Shown here in pieces: positions 1-11,999 of a DNA stretch of 64,000 nucleotides; the first letter of the stretch is position 1, and every line of letters begins with the position of its first letter. The stretch spans positions 18,256,245-18,320,244 of the forward strand of contig QCXZ01000086.1 in the NCBI GenBank assembly GCA_025024175.1, read 5' to 3'. Position numbers and translations under genes: made by a program. The notes under the pieces were generated by a model that worked only from the letters and a program-made list of their open reading frames with translations, was not told the DNA's origin and did no database searches. The DNA comes from Rhyzopertha dominica (lineage: Eukaryota; Arthropoda; Insecta; Coleoptera; Bostrichidae).

Positions 1-647
1 TGGCACAGCATTGAAATTTTGCATTAAATGAGGAAGCTTTAGACAAATGAACCTCATGAACAAATTGACTCAATATTATACTGAGTGTTCTGAGATGTAT
101 ATTTTCTGCTTCTAAAAATAGCAGAAATTAAATTCTTTGTCAAACAGAATTTTTACAAATGAAAGCGGACCTAATATGTTTTTCAAATCGTGCCTCAGTT
201 CCATATACCTAAATCCTAAGATTTTCGAAATAAAATGGTTTTTATTAATACACCACCATCTTTTGAACTAGGTGCACTTGTTTCAATGATCTGACAGTTC
301 ACTTTGACAAGTATTAGAGCTTTACTTGTCAAACGCAATTACAACGGATGAAAATACTTATTCATATTATGAACTTATTCATTCTACATGGACAATGTAA
401 ACAGGTCATAGCAAGAACCTCCAGAAAGTTTAATGCGACGTTCCATAATTGACCAAAAATTAACAAGCAATTGACAAAATAATTTTATCCTATACCATAT
501 GTATACTTTATACAGCATTACCGAACCTAGTGACTTCCGATGAGGGAAACACCTTTAATATTCTAGCACACTTCTGTGCATATCCAGAAGCTTCAATCCA
601 CAGCGCAGAAAAGGATTTAAGCATAAAACGCTATATATGGATAGCAA
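1..647. other. AT-rich sequence, no gene seen
   Basis: No open frame of note, no recognisable protein similarity and no clear repeat structure. I see nothing to annotate. Confidence 0.5.
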
Positions 648-2054
648 ACCAGTGAAAATAGCAAAAAAAATAAAAATAATTCCGCTCCTATTTTGCTAAG
701 CTCTTCAAGGTCCGCCAGTTATTTAAAAAAATAAATTTGCATAATGTATTTTTTGTGGAGTATAATAGTATCAATATCTTTTTAACAATATTAAACTTGC
801 AATCTGCTCTTAAATGGGTAACAGCAAAAATTATTTGAAATTAATATTTTTTTTATTTAAAAATTCGCAAAAATGTTTTGCAGCAGTGTTAGAATTTACC
901 TACAAATATGCGGAAACAATTTTTTCAATTTGCAAACTGCTTACTGCTGTACGTAATATGTATATACACAAATAAACATTATTTCTTTTATTTATGAGGT
1001 GATATTACCACAAAAAAATTGCAAACGTTATAAATATAAGTAGCAAATACACTCTATACATCATATTTTCAAATTTGCTAGCTCCTTTGAAACCAGGAAC
1101 ATCTTGGAATTATTAATAAAATATTTTAATTTTGTTTACTCTTACCAAATGTTACAAACACTTTGCAAATGTGACATATAGCCGGAAATAATATTGCTAA
1201 AAGATATTGGCTTTTGGAAGCTTTTGCGATGCACGCTAAAATAAAAAAAAAGTAATAATGTTCATTTAAGCAGAAGTTATTGTAAAAATTAGGTATAAGT
1301 TAGGGGTGAACATCAACCTCAAATTAAGACAACATTAAAAAAATAGAAATCTCTAAAAAATCGATAATAGTACGTCGCGAAAATCTTGTTAAGCCTTGTA
1401 ATTACGGCTTGGAAAACCGTACGATTGGGGAACGACCAGTCAGAAATGGTTGAGTCGCTATTGCATTATCTTCACACTAAGTTGTTCTGAATAAAACAGT
1501 GGTATGGCAGCGTGAAGAAGACTGTATCATTCATTAATGTGATAATGTGTTTTTGTTTGTAGTGTAAAACCACAAATGTATTATTATTTTCACTGTGTAC
1601 AAGTTTTTCGGGCAGTTTAAAAATCCTTTTTTTCGCAAAGTAATATGCAGACTTAAAATATTTTTTTCCATTTCACTTTTGCTACGACGAATTTGCCACA
1701 CTAATTTGTCAAAAACTATGTCGTAAAATGCAACATGTTGTTATTTTTGCAAATCATTTATTGCCAAAAATATTAATTTTTAATAATTTTTGATGTTGCC
1801 CCTTACAAGGTATCTAGCAAATTTAGTATTTTGCTGAGAACCATTGATTTAACATATCCCCGAGTTTGCTAAATGTCTGCAACTTTTTATGCAAAACGGC
1901 AATAAAGTTTGCAAATTCCTGTATTTCAGCAATTTCAGGATCTTGAAGGGCTTAACAAAATGAGTTTTAACTATAGTGAAAACAAAAATGAAGCTATAAA
2001 AAATGTTGCAATACATTTGGACCTATTGTTAACGTATTGCCTATTTTCACTGGT
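648..2054. mobile_element. Inverted-repeat-bounded element, unclassified
   Basis: The ends are inverted copies of each other: ACCAGTGAAAATAG at 648-661 reappears as its complement at about 2041-2054. A second matching block, TTTGCTAAGCTCTTCAAGG near 693-711, has its complement (TTGAAGGGCTTAACAAA) near 1943-1959. The 1.4-kb interior is AT-rich, full of TTTGCAAA-like words, and codes for nothing visible. This is the shape of a non-autonomous DNA transposon. I could not find a convincing target-site duplication, so the exact ends and the superfamily are open. Confidence 0.4.
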
Positions 2055-3122
2055 CTATAGTTCACATCAAACACAATAAAAGTAAATGTTAAAAAAAAAT
2101 GTACATTATTAAAAGATACGAAATTTATGATGCTCTCCTGCCAATGATCTACAATTATTATCTTTTAGACGGAATATAGACATTTGATTGATGCTTAGAT
2201 TAGAGAGAGAGGGTAGAGTATAACAGCTGATAATTGGTAGAAACGGGAATACTTAATTGTGGGGAGAGATGGGACGATGCAAGCTTCTAATTTTTTTATT
2301 GTGGTTTAATCCTGCTTGTAAATTAAGTTTTTTTATAAGATTTTATTTCAGGAATGTTGTGAGAAAACTATTATTTGAACTACTATATTTTTGTGCGCAG
2401 AATTTTCCAGTAAGTATTTGGAAAAGTATTTAAAATAATCATAAACTATTTCAAATATTTTATTATTTTAGTATTTTTAAACATTTCTCATAAAATCTAG
2501 CCTTTATAAAGAGAATAAAATATAATCACTTCATTGTTTGTTATGTAGAAAATTACGCTTACCAATCCACCGTTTTCTAGTAAAAATCGGTTTTAAATCA
2601 TGTTTGTGTACTACTCTGCTATATGGCAAAATGCATGTTAAGCTGTTAGCCTGAATACAAAAGATATATACAAAGATATTTACCAGAATGATTTAATCTA
2701 ACTACGGCTCAACTAGACTTTTAATGTCACAACAACGGTGCATGTAAGCATGATTTAAAATCTATTTTACTCAACAACTATGAATAAATGTTGAATATGA
2801 TATAGTATAGGTACAGGGTGATTCACATTAGTGGTTCATCAGAAACCAAAGTTCGAAAGCACGGTAATTACCTATATTTTATAAGGTGGCTAAGGAACTT
2901 TACTTTAAAAATATTTTTCGACTTCAAATTATACCAAAAATTTTTACAAACTTTGTTTCCATATTATTGCGTTTTTTCCTGTGCAATATTCTGCAATATC
3001 TCCCTTAGTATTACTTTTTAAGATTATTCAGTTTTAGATTATAAGAAAATTTTAAACAGATGAGTTTTTTTGCATTTGAAATACTTTTGAAAAGTATTTT
3101 GAACAGCTCTAGTTTAACTTAC
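2055..3122. other. AT-rich sequence, no gene seen
   Basis: No coding signal recognised. A TACAGGGTG-type word near 2811, common at mariner MITE ends, has no visible inverted partner. Confidence 0.4.
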
Positions 3123-3250
3123 CTGGTTATAGTGCTTGACTTTGGAATATCAGGCAATTTTTTTCAATAGTTGTACGGTATAGAAGATAATATGCAGAAT
3201 TGGTTTTCCATAAGCTGCAGCAGGTCTAGTGTGGCACATATGATATTAAC
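3123..3250 (-). other. Exon-like module A with splice signals
   Basis: Read on the minus strand this 128-bp block is preceded by an AT-rich tract ending in TTATTGCAG and followed by GTAAGTT, a good 3' and 5' splice site pair. Its sequence and its splice sites are matched by a second block at 7299-7434 on the same strand. One frame reads ATLDLLQLMENQ before a stop; the other copy has DLLQL in the corresponding frame. I do not recognise the protein. It may be a duplicated, now decayed exon of a host gene or part of a repeat. Confidence 0.3.
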
Positions 3251-4240
3251 CTGCAATAACAATAAATATAAAAAGCAGCTGGGTCAATGAGCACTGCTTA
3301 TAGATGCACTAAGGGGGACAATTGTTACGGGGTAACAGCAAAACTCCAAAGAAGACGAACAGTGGGTATTGCATAATAAATCCCCTCTCTTTTGTTTTAC
3401 TGCCAAAATGCAGAGGGGAATAGGTGTAATGGTTAACAAGCATGTGCACGTTGAATCCCAAAGAAGCAGTTCTAGTAACAAGCGTATTCAAAGTTGTAAT
3501 TAACATGAACACCAATTTACCTAATTATTAACGACCGCAATCACTATATTACACATTCTTTTATGGAAGCCAGGCAAACTAGAAGCGACAATATTTGCGC
3601 AATCTGCGCCTGCGCGTCCTTCCAGGAATGAGGTTATTGGATACTTTGAACGTTTAATTAGGCCAATAGCGCATGCCTTACGGACAAAGTCAGCGAAAAT
3701 TTGAGGGCAAGGGATAAGACAAACTTACAATAATAAGCATTGTACTGTACCGTGGCAACGAATAAATATAACAAAAAACTAATGAAGGTCATAAGAACAG
3801 AATTTTTCGATTTGCAATATTCATACAAATGCGCAAAACACCTTTGCGCGATCAAGGCACGGGATTGCAGTAAAATATGGATTTGTACTTGCAGTGCTGT
3901 ATTTAAACAACGCGCGGAAAACTACTTACAAAAATTAACGTACATATTGAGTCCTATGCTTCGATTTCTCAATCAAGAAAAATGTTAGAGCACCATGTTA
4001 CCTTAAAAAACACTTTTGCCCTATTTATAAATTCATGCTATTAATAACTAATACATGCTATTTTGACAGCTACAAATTTTATTTCCAACCTTTTGTCATG
4101 TAGGTAATGTAAATCGAGTATTTTCAATTCGAATGATGTTTCATTAGTTGAATATATAGAAGAAAAACAACTAGGTAGCTTGGAAACAAGCTGAATGAAC
4201 GTATATACTTTGTCTCACTCGATCTATCAGATAACTCTTC
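3251..4240. other. No gene recognised
   Basis: Short frames only. Around 3421-3440 there is a tRNA A-box-like stretch (GGTGTAATGGTTAAC) without a convincing B box or cloverleaf. A short patch of GCGC words lies at 3580-3670. Confidence 0.35.
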
Positions 4241-5690
4241 TAACTCATTTCGACCTAACGGTCATTCTCAAAAAGAAAACAGCGTTATTCTGAACTCAGA
4301 TGTGCAAAATTTTGTTTACTTTTTTTTACAGAACTTGTAAAGTAGTTGTAAAATTATCTCGTCTAGATTTGGAGGCCGACTCCATAATTTAGGCAATATC
4401 AAAGGCGTGAAAGTGGGGATTTCTATTTGCGAATTTGCTAAATGTTTTTTTCCGTTTCTGAGCTTTTTTAATTTCCAAAAGTTGTAAAAGGTTTAGAATT
4501 TACTTTTCATTTAGCAATGCAAGACTTTGATGTCGTTTTCATTTAAGTAATGATTATTTTTATGCAGTGGTCAACAAAACCTACTGTGCTTTTATTTAAA
4601 TTTATATTCGCAACATATTCTTTATGTAATTCGACTTTTAATAGATCTTCCTGATTGTCCTATGTATACCATATTACATTGCTCGCATTTTAGTTGGTAC
4701 ATACCTCCCAAAGTGCACTTATTTACCTCTATTGCTTTTATTCTGAATCCATTCAGCCTACTTTTAACGTAAACACTAACACCTTTGACATAATTTATTT
4801 CGGCGAAAATGTGTTCTTTATTATTTATGTTAGTATTGTACAGCATTCTTTGTATTATTATTTTGTTATATTTTTTGTATTGTTAAAGGTTATTTGTTTA
4901 ATTGTTATCAATTCTTTTTTATTTTTTTCTAAGTGGTATATTATTAGTCTGTTAATTAAACTGTAGAACAAGGAATGCTTAATTTCCAGTAATTGATTTG
5001 AGCAAGCCAGGATTATAACACCCGATTCAGTTGATTCTCTGATGATGAATAGGATAAAATTTTTATTTATTCCATTTGAGAACTGCCTGTCAGTTCCCGT
5101 CCAAATACAAAAAATATCGCGAACATATCTGGTCCGGAATAATACATTCTTGATAATTTCATTTTTCTTTGCAAAAAGCTTTTGTTCCGAATTCTACATG
5201 AAAATTTATGCCAAGACTGGCGATAAAGGAGAACCCACTGGCAGTCCATCGTTTTGCTTGTAAAATAACTAAATCTATGCAAATTTCCACGATATTTAAC
5301 AGTTCAGTTTTCTCTGTGTTTGATAGGCGGCAGCTTTCTATTTTATTTTTGAGAATTATTGTATAAATTTCATTTAGATGGACAGAAGTGAAAAGTTTAG
5401 ACACAATAAAAGATATTGTATTGATAATTCTTTTACCTTGTTCACGAAACCTACGGAACTCTTCACGCTGTATTTGGATTGGCATTCAATTGATCGCGTT
5501 GAAAGGTTGTTGGCGAATTTGGATAATTTATACGTAAGAAACGACCGGTCTCAAAGCCATTCAATTTTTGTGAATTTTTAGGAGGCCTTGTAGAAGTGGA
5601 GTTCATGGGTTCATTATTCTTCATTTGTACTTTTCTTCGTTTGATATCAAATATTTTGGTCATTTGATTTTTAAAAAATCTATCATACAA
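4240..5690 (-). pseudogene. Penelope-like retroelement remnant (RT plus GIY-YIG)
   Basis: Penelope-like elements encode one polyprotein: a telomerase-related reverse transcriptase followed by a GIY-YIG endonuclease. On the minus strand, from about 5690 down, I see in order the RT region around LFTSVHLNE (motif A, near 5380), then GLPVGSPLSP near 5230 in another frame, then YVRDIFCIW near 5120 where YVDD is expected, and last MYQLKC..C..VYIGQSGRS near 4650-4710, the GIY-YIG core. Frames change several times and stops intervene, and the second catalytic Asp of YVDD is replaced by Arg, so this copy is dead. A hammerhead-like motif sits just past the 3' end. Confidence 0.8.
4248..4271 (-). ncRNA. 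Degenerate hammerhead-ribozyme-like motif of the PLE
   Basis: On the minus strand: TGAGAA, T, a 4-bp stem GACC/GGTC closed by GTTA, then GAAA. This is the CTGANGA-N-stem II-GAAA layout with a decayed first box. Its place at the 3' end of a PLE matches the known presence of hammerhead ribozymes in PLE terminal repeats. Stem III was not resolved, so activity is doubtful. Confidence 0.35.
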
Positions 5691-6960
5691 AAGCTATGGA
5701 GCTTATTCAGAGAATTCTCAAACACCTATGAATAATTTTTGTAATTTCGAGTTATTGTTATTTATATTATATAAACTTATATATAAACTATAAATTTCAC
5801 TTGTTTCTCTCTTCCTCGAGGTTGTAGGACTATTAATATAGGGGATACTGCAAGTCACTTTTCTTTTAATTGTTCATCATTTGAGTAGCGTTCCTACCCT
5901 AATATCATATCGATGAATGTGTAAGGTTTATAATGCTGTTAGGAGATCTCAGTTGTTATAAAATAAAATTGTTTTTGAATAACATAAAAATAAAGACTTA
6001 CAAAGCGATATTAAAGCATTTCTGTTATAATCTTAATTATTTGGCAAGGGATTTAAATCACAAAGATATATTTATCGGGATTTAAAATATCGAAATATAA
6101 ATAGTCGTCAGGCAAAACACGAAAATCGTGCTCTTACACACCAGGAAATAAAAATTTAGCTTTTTATTGATATACCATGAACAAATGGCTTTTTATAAGT
6201 TAATCATGTCCGCGGTCGCCCATTATGCTTAGGCAAATCTTGTCCGCAACCATGATACATTTAATATTACCACTAATTCAGAGGATTCTTGAAAAAGTTC
6301 AAGTGTGCCCGTTCTGAATTTGTAATAACATTTAATACAAACAAAAATTCTGTTAACATAGGCCTGAGAACTAAACTTTTTTCGCTGCAGAATACTTAAG
6401 CTTCCGAGATTTGTGTAAGCGTAATAATTGGCTCAACTATTGAAATAAATTTATTGTAGAATGTAATCTTTTAAGAGGTCTGAGAACACTTAATTATTGT
6501 GCCTGAAAAAAGGAATTGCAGAACATAGTTTGCGAACCTCTGACACAAAATTTAGAAACCCTTAAACAGTTTTTTTCGACTTCCAAATTTGTGGATATAT
6601 GTACATATATTAAGAAAANACAACATTAATAAAAGGAGTAGCCATTAAATTAACACTCTTATTTCTTTAAAATGTCAAAATGCACTACATACAGTACAAT
6701 ATACTGTTAGTGATATGATGTTTGTTATAAATACCAATTATCCTTGTCAGAGTCCAAAGTATTTTGGAATTTCAAGCCCCGTCACCAGATGGCTGTGCTG
6801 ATCAAGGCTCTTAAAATATGAAATATTCTAGAAGAGGTCTAAGCTACTAGTGTTACTAAGACGTTGAGGGATTTCACAGAAAACAGCAATGAAGGAGAAC
6901 AGACCTTGTAATGTCAATCTTACACTTGCAAAATGGTTTGAAGGCTTCCGTGGTTGTTAT
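5691..6960. other. No gene recognised
   Basis: AT-rich, short frames only, one N at about 6619. I see nothing I can name. Confidence 0.4.
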
Positions 6961-6963
6961 CGA

Positions 6964-7086
6964 TGACATCTTGTTTTCCGGGTTGCTTCAGTTTCAGAGC
7001 TACTTCTGAGGAAGACACCGACATGAGTGTCGAAACGTCAAGATCAAATAAGCAACGTGGGAAGCAACCCGGAAAACAAAATGTCA
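6964..7086. repeat. 26-bp inverted repeat forming a long hairpin
   Basis: Positions 6964-6989 (TGACATCTTGTTTTCC...GCTTC) and 7061-7086 are complementary with one mismatch. The loop between them holds the hammerhead-like motif at 7006-7039. A direct repeat ACTTGCAAAAT flanks the hairpin at about 6923 and 7084. Confidence 0.7.
7006..7039 (+). ncRNA. Hammerhead-ribozyme-like motif
   Basis: CTGAGGA, one A, a perfect 5-bp stem GACAC/GTGTC with an 8-nt loop, then GAAACGTC. The two conserved boxes of the hammerhead core (CUGANGA and GAAA) are both intact. One extra base stands between the first box and stem II, as in most of the other copies in this window. A closing stem III/cleavage triplet is not clear: the next ACGT is 15 nt downstream and is followed by GGG. 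No PLE coding region lies next to it. Confidence 0.4.
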
Positions 7087-7298
7087 CTTGCAAAATACTT
7101 CGGAATGGACAAGGATAAATCAACACGGTTCATCAGAAGTGGTGTCCAGACAGAAAAAGTGTTTTTGTAAGGTGTATAAATTTCTCGAGTTTTCACAACG
7201 GTGGAGCATGTCAAGACAAAAAACAGAAGTAAATATTAAGAAATTGGGCTAATTCGCTAAAAGACGACAAATTTATAATTTTTTCTTGTTTAACCTAC

Positions 7299-7434
7299 CT
7301 GCTTTTAGTGCTTAAAGACATAATAATATCAGATAACATCTTTGGATAGTTGTATGGCAGTAGCAACGACAAACAGAGCTCTGGTTTTCAGACAATGAGC
7401 TGAAGCAGGTCAATTGTGCATAGAGTGTGATACC
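7299..7434 (-). other. Exon-like module B with splice signals
   Basis: Homologous to 3123-3250. On the minus strand it follows TATTGTTTCAG and is followed by GTAGGTT, so both splice consensus signals are kept although the body has diverged. Shared landmarks are the DLLQL codons, the CCATACAACTAT / CCGTACAACTAT word and the region before the donor. Frames are broken in both. I do not recognise the gene. Confidence 0.3.
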
Positions 7435-9599
7435 CTGAAACAATAATCAATATTATAAATAACTCAGCTCCTGGTTATGGATTCATAAACGGTAAGAGAG
7501 TAATAACAAAGCTACAAAATAAGAGAACTGAATCGCAACAAAGTCCAACAACGAGAAACGAAGCTCATTTTGCACATCAGTATTTCGAAATAACACTTCT
7601 AAAAAGCAGGTTTTCGTTGAGGTAATAAAATAAAATCGTCTACTATAAAAAATAATGAATATGTTTAATTGTTATTTTGATTTCAAATAACATTTTCTTT
7701 GCTTTTTTAATTATTTTAAGTAACAAGGTTGTCTTGTTTTATTAATTATTTTTATCATTGAATTTACTGTTGCGTGCATTTGTTTATTTTAGTGTGCTAA
7801 TAGATAGGGTCATTCATCAAGAAGAGTGGCTTACTAGAAGACTGGAAGCGTGTGTATCGATCATGGTGATATTTTTTGTATCTATACATGCGTAGGTTAT
7901 CAAAATACGACTTATGGAACTAAAATATTGGCATATACGCACTTCCGACTATAGCGCAAGTACAAGCTAATTTCGTTATATTAAATGGAATACCCTGTAT
8001 ACTATTACATTCTTAGATTTCTTATAGAATTTTGATAAGATTTTGATATGCATTTGTAGGGTCTAGATCTAGAGTAGATAGTCTTGTAGTTATTCACGTC
8101 TTTTTCGAAATGTGTGATGTTGTCAATGATGAATGAAATAAAAATATGAAATATATCAAAAAATAAACATTAAAATATAAATATAGGTTTAAGGGTACCA
8201 CTAATTTCACTCAACGAACAGTTATTTGGTTTTTAATACTTAGGTGTAGTGCAATGTCTTGATTTTTTTTAATGCAACTGTTCTACTAGTGCAAATCTCT
8301 TTAGACTTGCAGTTATGGGTAGCAATCGTCAGTAGTTTTTGACCTATTTGCTAAGAACTATTTTTGCTAGATACTTATACCTGAAATATATGTTAATAAT
8401 ATCTAAAAAAGCACAGTGAAAAGTCATGTATGTGGCGAACAGAATGTAATATAAGAATGGTTAACAATGCAAATAAAATTTAAAACTTTAAAAATAGGTT
8501 AAAACTATGACAAAGCGAGTTACTGCTTGAAGCATCTCTAGATAATAACCGATAAACAAAAGAAACAAGCTGAACACAAATAAGCGTCACTTGCGTTGAA
8601 TACAGCTATCTGTGTGTTGAGAAATCAAAATACATATTCAAATAGTTCTATGTTACATTTAAATAACACAATTTTTAAGCTTTTCCTAATAAAACTACAG
8701 TTCCTTTAATTTGGTACTCACTCTGATATCAAATTCTGACTGCAAGCCTGGGTTGACTTAACGTGATGAGCGCACCTAGTTGCCAGTAAATTTTAACAGC
8801 GAATAAAACGCAAACGAAGAGTAACTTATTTAAACGACAAGATATTTACGCCCCACGCGTCCTAACAGCAATCGTGTGATTGGTCGCTTTGAACATTCGT
8901 CATATTACTACTGCGCATGTCCATCGGAATACACCTCGCGAAAATTTGATGCGATTACAAACCTATCGCATCGTATTAACAATAAACAATAAATAATGCC
9001 GGGATTGACTACGTGCAATGACGCACGTAAAGTACGTGGCATAATTGTCAAATAAATATCAGAAAAGACAAATGAAGATGGTGTTACATATACTTCAAAT
9101 CTTATCAGCGGTTATGTATAAGGTTCAAATATCATGGCACATACCAACGTAATATAACTATTCAATAATAATTGTAATACTACCCATCCATTGTGTTTGC
9201 TATTTTATCTTTCAAAAGATTAGTTAACATCTTAAGATCTTTTTTTTATAGTGATAAGTATTGCGTGTGCTTTTTGGAGTGATGCTTCATAAAACACAAC
9301 TGAAAATTTGTGGTATTACAAAATGTAGTAAAGGGTAATTCAAATTTTACATATATAAAAAAATTTAATGCAACAAATGCATGTTGCTGATGTTATATTT
9401 GAATCACATTATTATCTTCACTAATTTCTAGTTATAACTGAAGGACAAAACCCGTGGTTTGTGTCCCAGAACCCTATGCTAGTCCGCATTTTATAGGTAA
9501 TATCTTTAATTCGTGCATTAATGTACACATCTCTCGAAAGCATTCTTTTAAGAGCAAGTCTTTTTCTTAGCCAACTGTTTGCTTTGATCTTTACCACGG
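7435..9599. other. No gene recognised
   Basis: AT-rich. The word TACCCTGTA near 7990 and AGGGT near 7805 might be ends of a decayed MITE, but the inverted match is too short to call. A GC-richer patch at 8860-8950 contains ATTGGTC and GCGCATG words seen in promoters, with no gene attached. Confidence 0.35.
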
Positions 9600-9980
9600 T
9601 TAGCTGTTCTTTGTTAACAATTTAAATTATTTAAAAAAACAGTTCATGGTGATGTTTTCCTAGATAAGTGGAAAATTGCGAATGTCATTCCTGTTTTTAA
9701 GTCTCGATATTATAAACTTTAGGCTTATCAGTTAAATTGAGATTATTGAAAGTTTAGTCGCGCTTAAAAATGTTATCTGTCTAGCTCAACATGGATTTCA
9801 TGCTCAACGCAGCACTTATAAATCTCGTTATTTACTGAGGACATTACTGATGCTGGGGAGCCGCATATCACAGGCCCTATTTTATTTAATATTTTTGTAA
9901 AGGATGTTTGCTATGATATATCATCAGCTTGTTTGCTGTATGCCGGCGATTTAAAATTGTACAAAAAATCACACTCTTGT
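9600..9980 (+). pseudogene. Non-LTR retrotransposon A, RT fragment (5' part)
   Basis: In changing frames this stretch reads LDKWKIANVIPVFKS (the RT fingers 'W+...V.P+FK' block), AQHGF (motif before the palm), GPILFNIFVKD and LLYAGDLKLY, where YADD is expected and has become YAGD. It is the first half of a non-LTR retrotransposon reverse transcriptase that resumes at 12754. The break at 9981 is the left end of an inverted-repeat element. Many stops; not functional. Confidence 0.7.
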
Positions 9981-10715
9981 AGTGGAGGAAATGCATGCGA
10001 AAAAGAAGCTTATTTAACGAAATAATAAAAATTAGCTTATAACCAGTTCAAACACACATAGCTGTGTTCGTCATATAATTTTCCGTAGGGACATATAATT
10101 TACGACATTTTTTACTGGTACCGTCCTTTTATATTTATAAAAAAAATCGATAAAATAATTATTTTTGAAATTTGTGCCTTGTAATACTTATTGCGCGATA
10201 TCTCAGAAACTAAAAAACATAAAACAAGAAACAAATTTTTAAGCGAAAGCAAATATCAGTGCGCTTCCATTGGTTTATAACCTGAATATTTAATAAAACT
10301 AGGCTAAAATTAATTAACAGTCATAGCTTAGTTGTTTGAGCTAGTACGTACTTCGACATGCGAGAAACTTTTTTATTAATGGAATTTGCGTATACCTTAA
10401 GCAAGAGAAAAGGAAACGAAGGTATACAGCAGTTTTTAATGAAAGTGCTATAGTTTTTACGTTATGATTTTTTATGTTTCGATGACCGGTTGCGCTGAGC
10501 TCTAGCCACGTCTCCTAGCTCTGCGTACCGTTTAGTAGACGGCGTTTACTGCAGGCTTACGGGCGGACAATGTTGACGAGCAACGCAGATCTACTTTAAT
10601 CCTTTGTTTGGTTTAGACAATTTCTATGTGGTACTCTCTTTTCAAATAATTCAACACTTTTTTACTACGTTATGCCACTTTATTGTGTAAACAAATTTAC
10701 CTATAAGGCGACAAT

Positions 10716-10741
10716 GGTTTCGACTTTTCGGTCATCGTCGG
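10716..10741 (-). ncRNA. Hammerhead-like motif inside the inverted-repeat element
   Basis: On the minus strand: CCGACGA, T, a 3-bp stem GAC/GTC, GAAACC. It matches the layout of the PLE motifs, and ACAATAAAGTGG follows downstream as it does after the PLE motif at 42980-43006. The likely origin is a PLE end captured by the element before its two copies separated. Confidence 0.3.
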
Positions 10742-10769
10742 GCTGTTTTATTTTTCAAAGCAGAAGTAT

Positions 10770-11150
10770 TTAACACTTTTTGCTGCAAGTTGCATGATGA
10801 ATGTACAACGCTAAACCAACAGGAAAGCTGCTAAGTTTGAATTTTCTATTGTAAAGACCCATAACTATATTGCAAGGAATAACTGCTTTTCGACTTATTG
10901 GAACATCTGCATCATTATAAATCGACTTGTCTANTAGACAGGAAAATAAAATCAGGACTCTTTTAGACACTTGTTTAACAAAACTTGAATAATTTATTTC
11001 AGTAGGAGTCGGAAAAATGTTACTTTCTTGTTGAAATTTTTCCACATCTTTCCTTAATATACTCGTATGTACTTGCAGCTTTATGCAGAATACGTATTTC
11101 TTCCTCATAAGAAATGTTTTCTTTGCTAAAACAGTCATCCACGCTAGCAA
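10770..11150 (-). pseudogene. Element-encoded protein, middle part (126-codon frame)
   Basis: A single open frame with features such as SILRKDVEKFQQES, PTPTEINYSSFVKQ, KRVLILFS, DKSIYNDADVPISRKA and ALYIHHAT. The order and spacing resemble, from memory, a poorly characterised family of long arthropod proteins often found in mobile elements, with a Cys-rich N-terminus. The same segment is present but frame-broken in the second copy at about 40790-41110. It shows which strand of the element is coding. No catalytic motif is visible in this piece; I cannot name its activity. Confidence 0.5.
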
Positions 11151-11329
11151 GCTTTGGTTGATTTTGCACCAGTTTTTTGATTGCGTTTTTTTTGAGCTCT
11201 CACGTTTAGTTTTGATATATAGTGACTTAATAGTATATTACGTAATAATTGTTGTAAAAACCTTATTACGCACGACGCGTAATTCTATGAGTAATTCTAT
11301 GAGTGCGTAATTGCATTACAATACCTTTT

Positions 11330-11765
11330 ACGTACTATACTTTACTTGCGACTACTACTGTAAATACTTAAGAATACACCGTATGCAATCAACGTAAGAT
11401 ACCTATTACGTATGGTAAAAAATCGCACAGCTTGGTAAAAAAATCATACAGTTTTCCTAGCAACCGCCTAGCAACGGACCACAAAGAAAGAGATGATATC
11501 ACAATGATTTCAAAATTAATCGGCTATGAAGACCTTTTTGCTTACAATGCTAAGTACCATAAACATGTTTACCTACGACCACTACTGTAAATACCTAAAA
11601 ACACACCGTCTGCGATCAGTGTAAAATACCTATTACGTACGGTAAAAAAATCGCACAGCTTACTAAAAAAATCGTACAGTTTTCCTAGCAACCGAATAGC
11701 AACGGTACTTAGTATTGTAAGCAAAAAGGTCTTCATAGCCGGTTAATTTTGAAATCATTGTGATT
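11330..11765. repeat. Nested repeat units with inverted arms (copy 1)
   Basis: Two related units (about 11330-11490 and 11571-11700) share blocks such as ACTACTGTAAATAC, CACCGT, TACCTATTACGTA and TTTTCCTAGCAACCG. Between and after them, 11498-11562 and 11702-11765 are complementary (ATCACAATGATTTCAAAATT...). The same modules, more of them, lie at 39391-40620. They interrupt the coding region of the host element and look like a separate small transposon nested in it. Confidence 0.6.
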
Positions 11766-11999
11766 CTTTAGCAGCTGTTATTGTTGTGTCGTACGTTGAA
11801 AACCAGTTCCTAAGTGAAGGAATTACAATAAAACTTTTGCGTTTATCTTCTTGACAAGCATTTGTTCTAAACTTGAAAATATTACCATGCACTTAACCAA
11901 AACACTTCACATCTACAGTCTTCTGTTAAGCGACGTTTTTAACTATTTAGAGAAAACACTTCTCAGCAAACAGACTTTACTCTTAAAAAAGACAAGCAT

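Noticed and set aside
3405..3470. tRNA-like A box (GGTGTAATGGTTAAC)
   Set aside because: No acceptor stem pairing, no B box (GGTTCGAATCC) at the right distance and no cloverleaf; at most an old tRNA-derived fragment.
7803..7993. Possible small MITE ending in TACCCTGTA
   Set aside because: The left end (AGGGTCATTC) does not pair with the right end beyond a few bases.
10770..11150. 126-codon frame taken as a host gene
   Set aside because: It lies inside an inverted-repeat element and is duplicated with that element at 40.8-41.1 kb.
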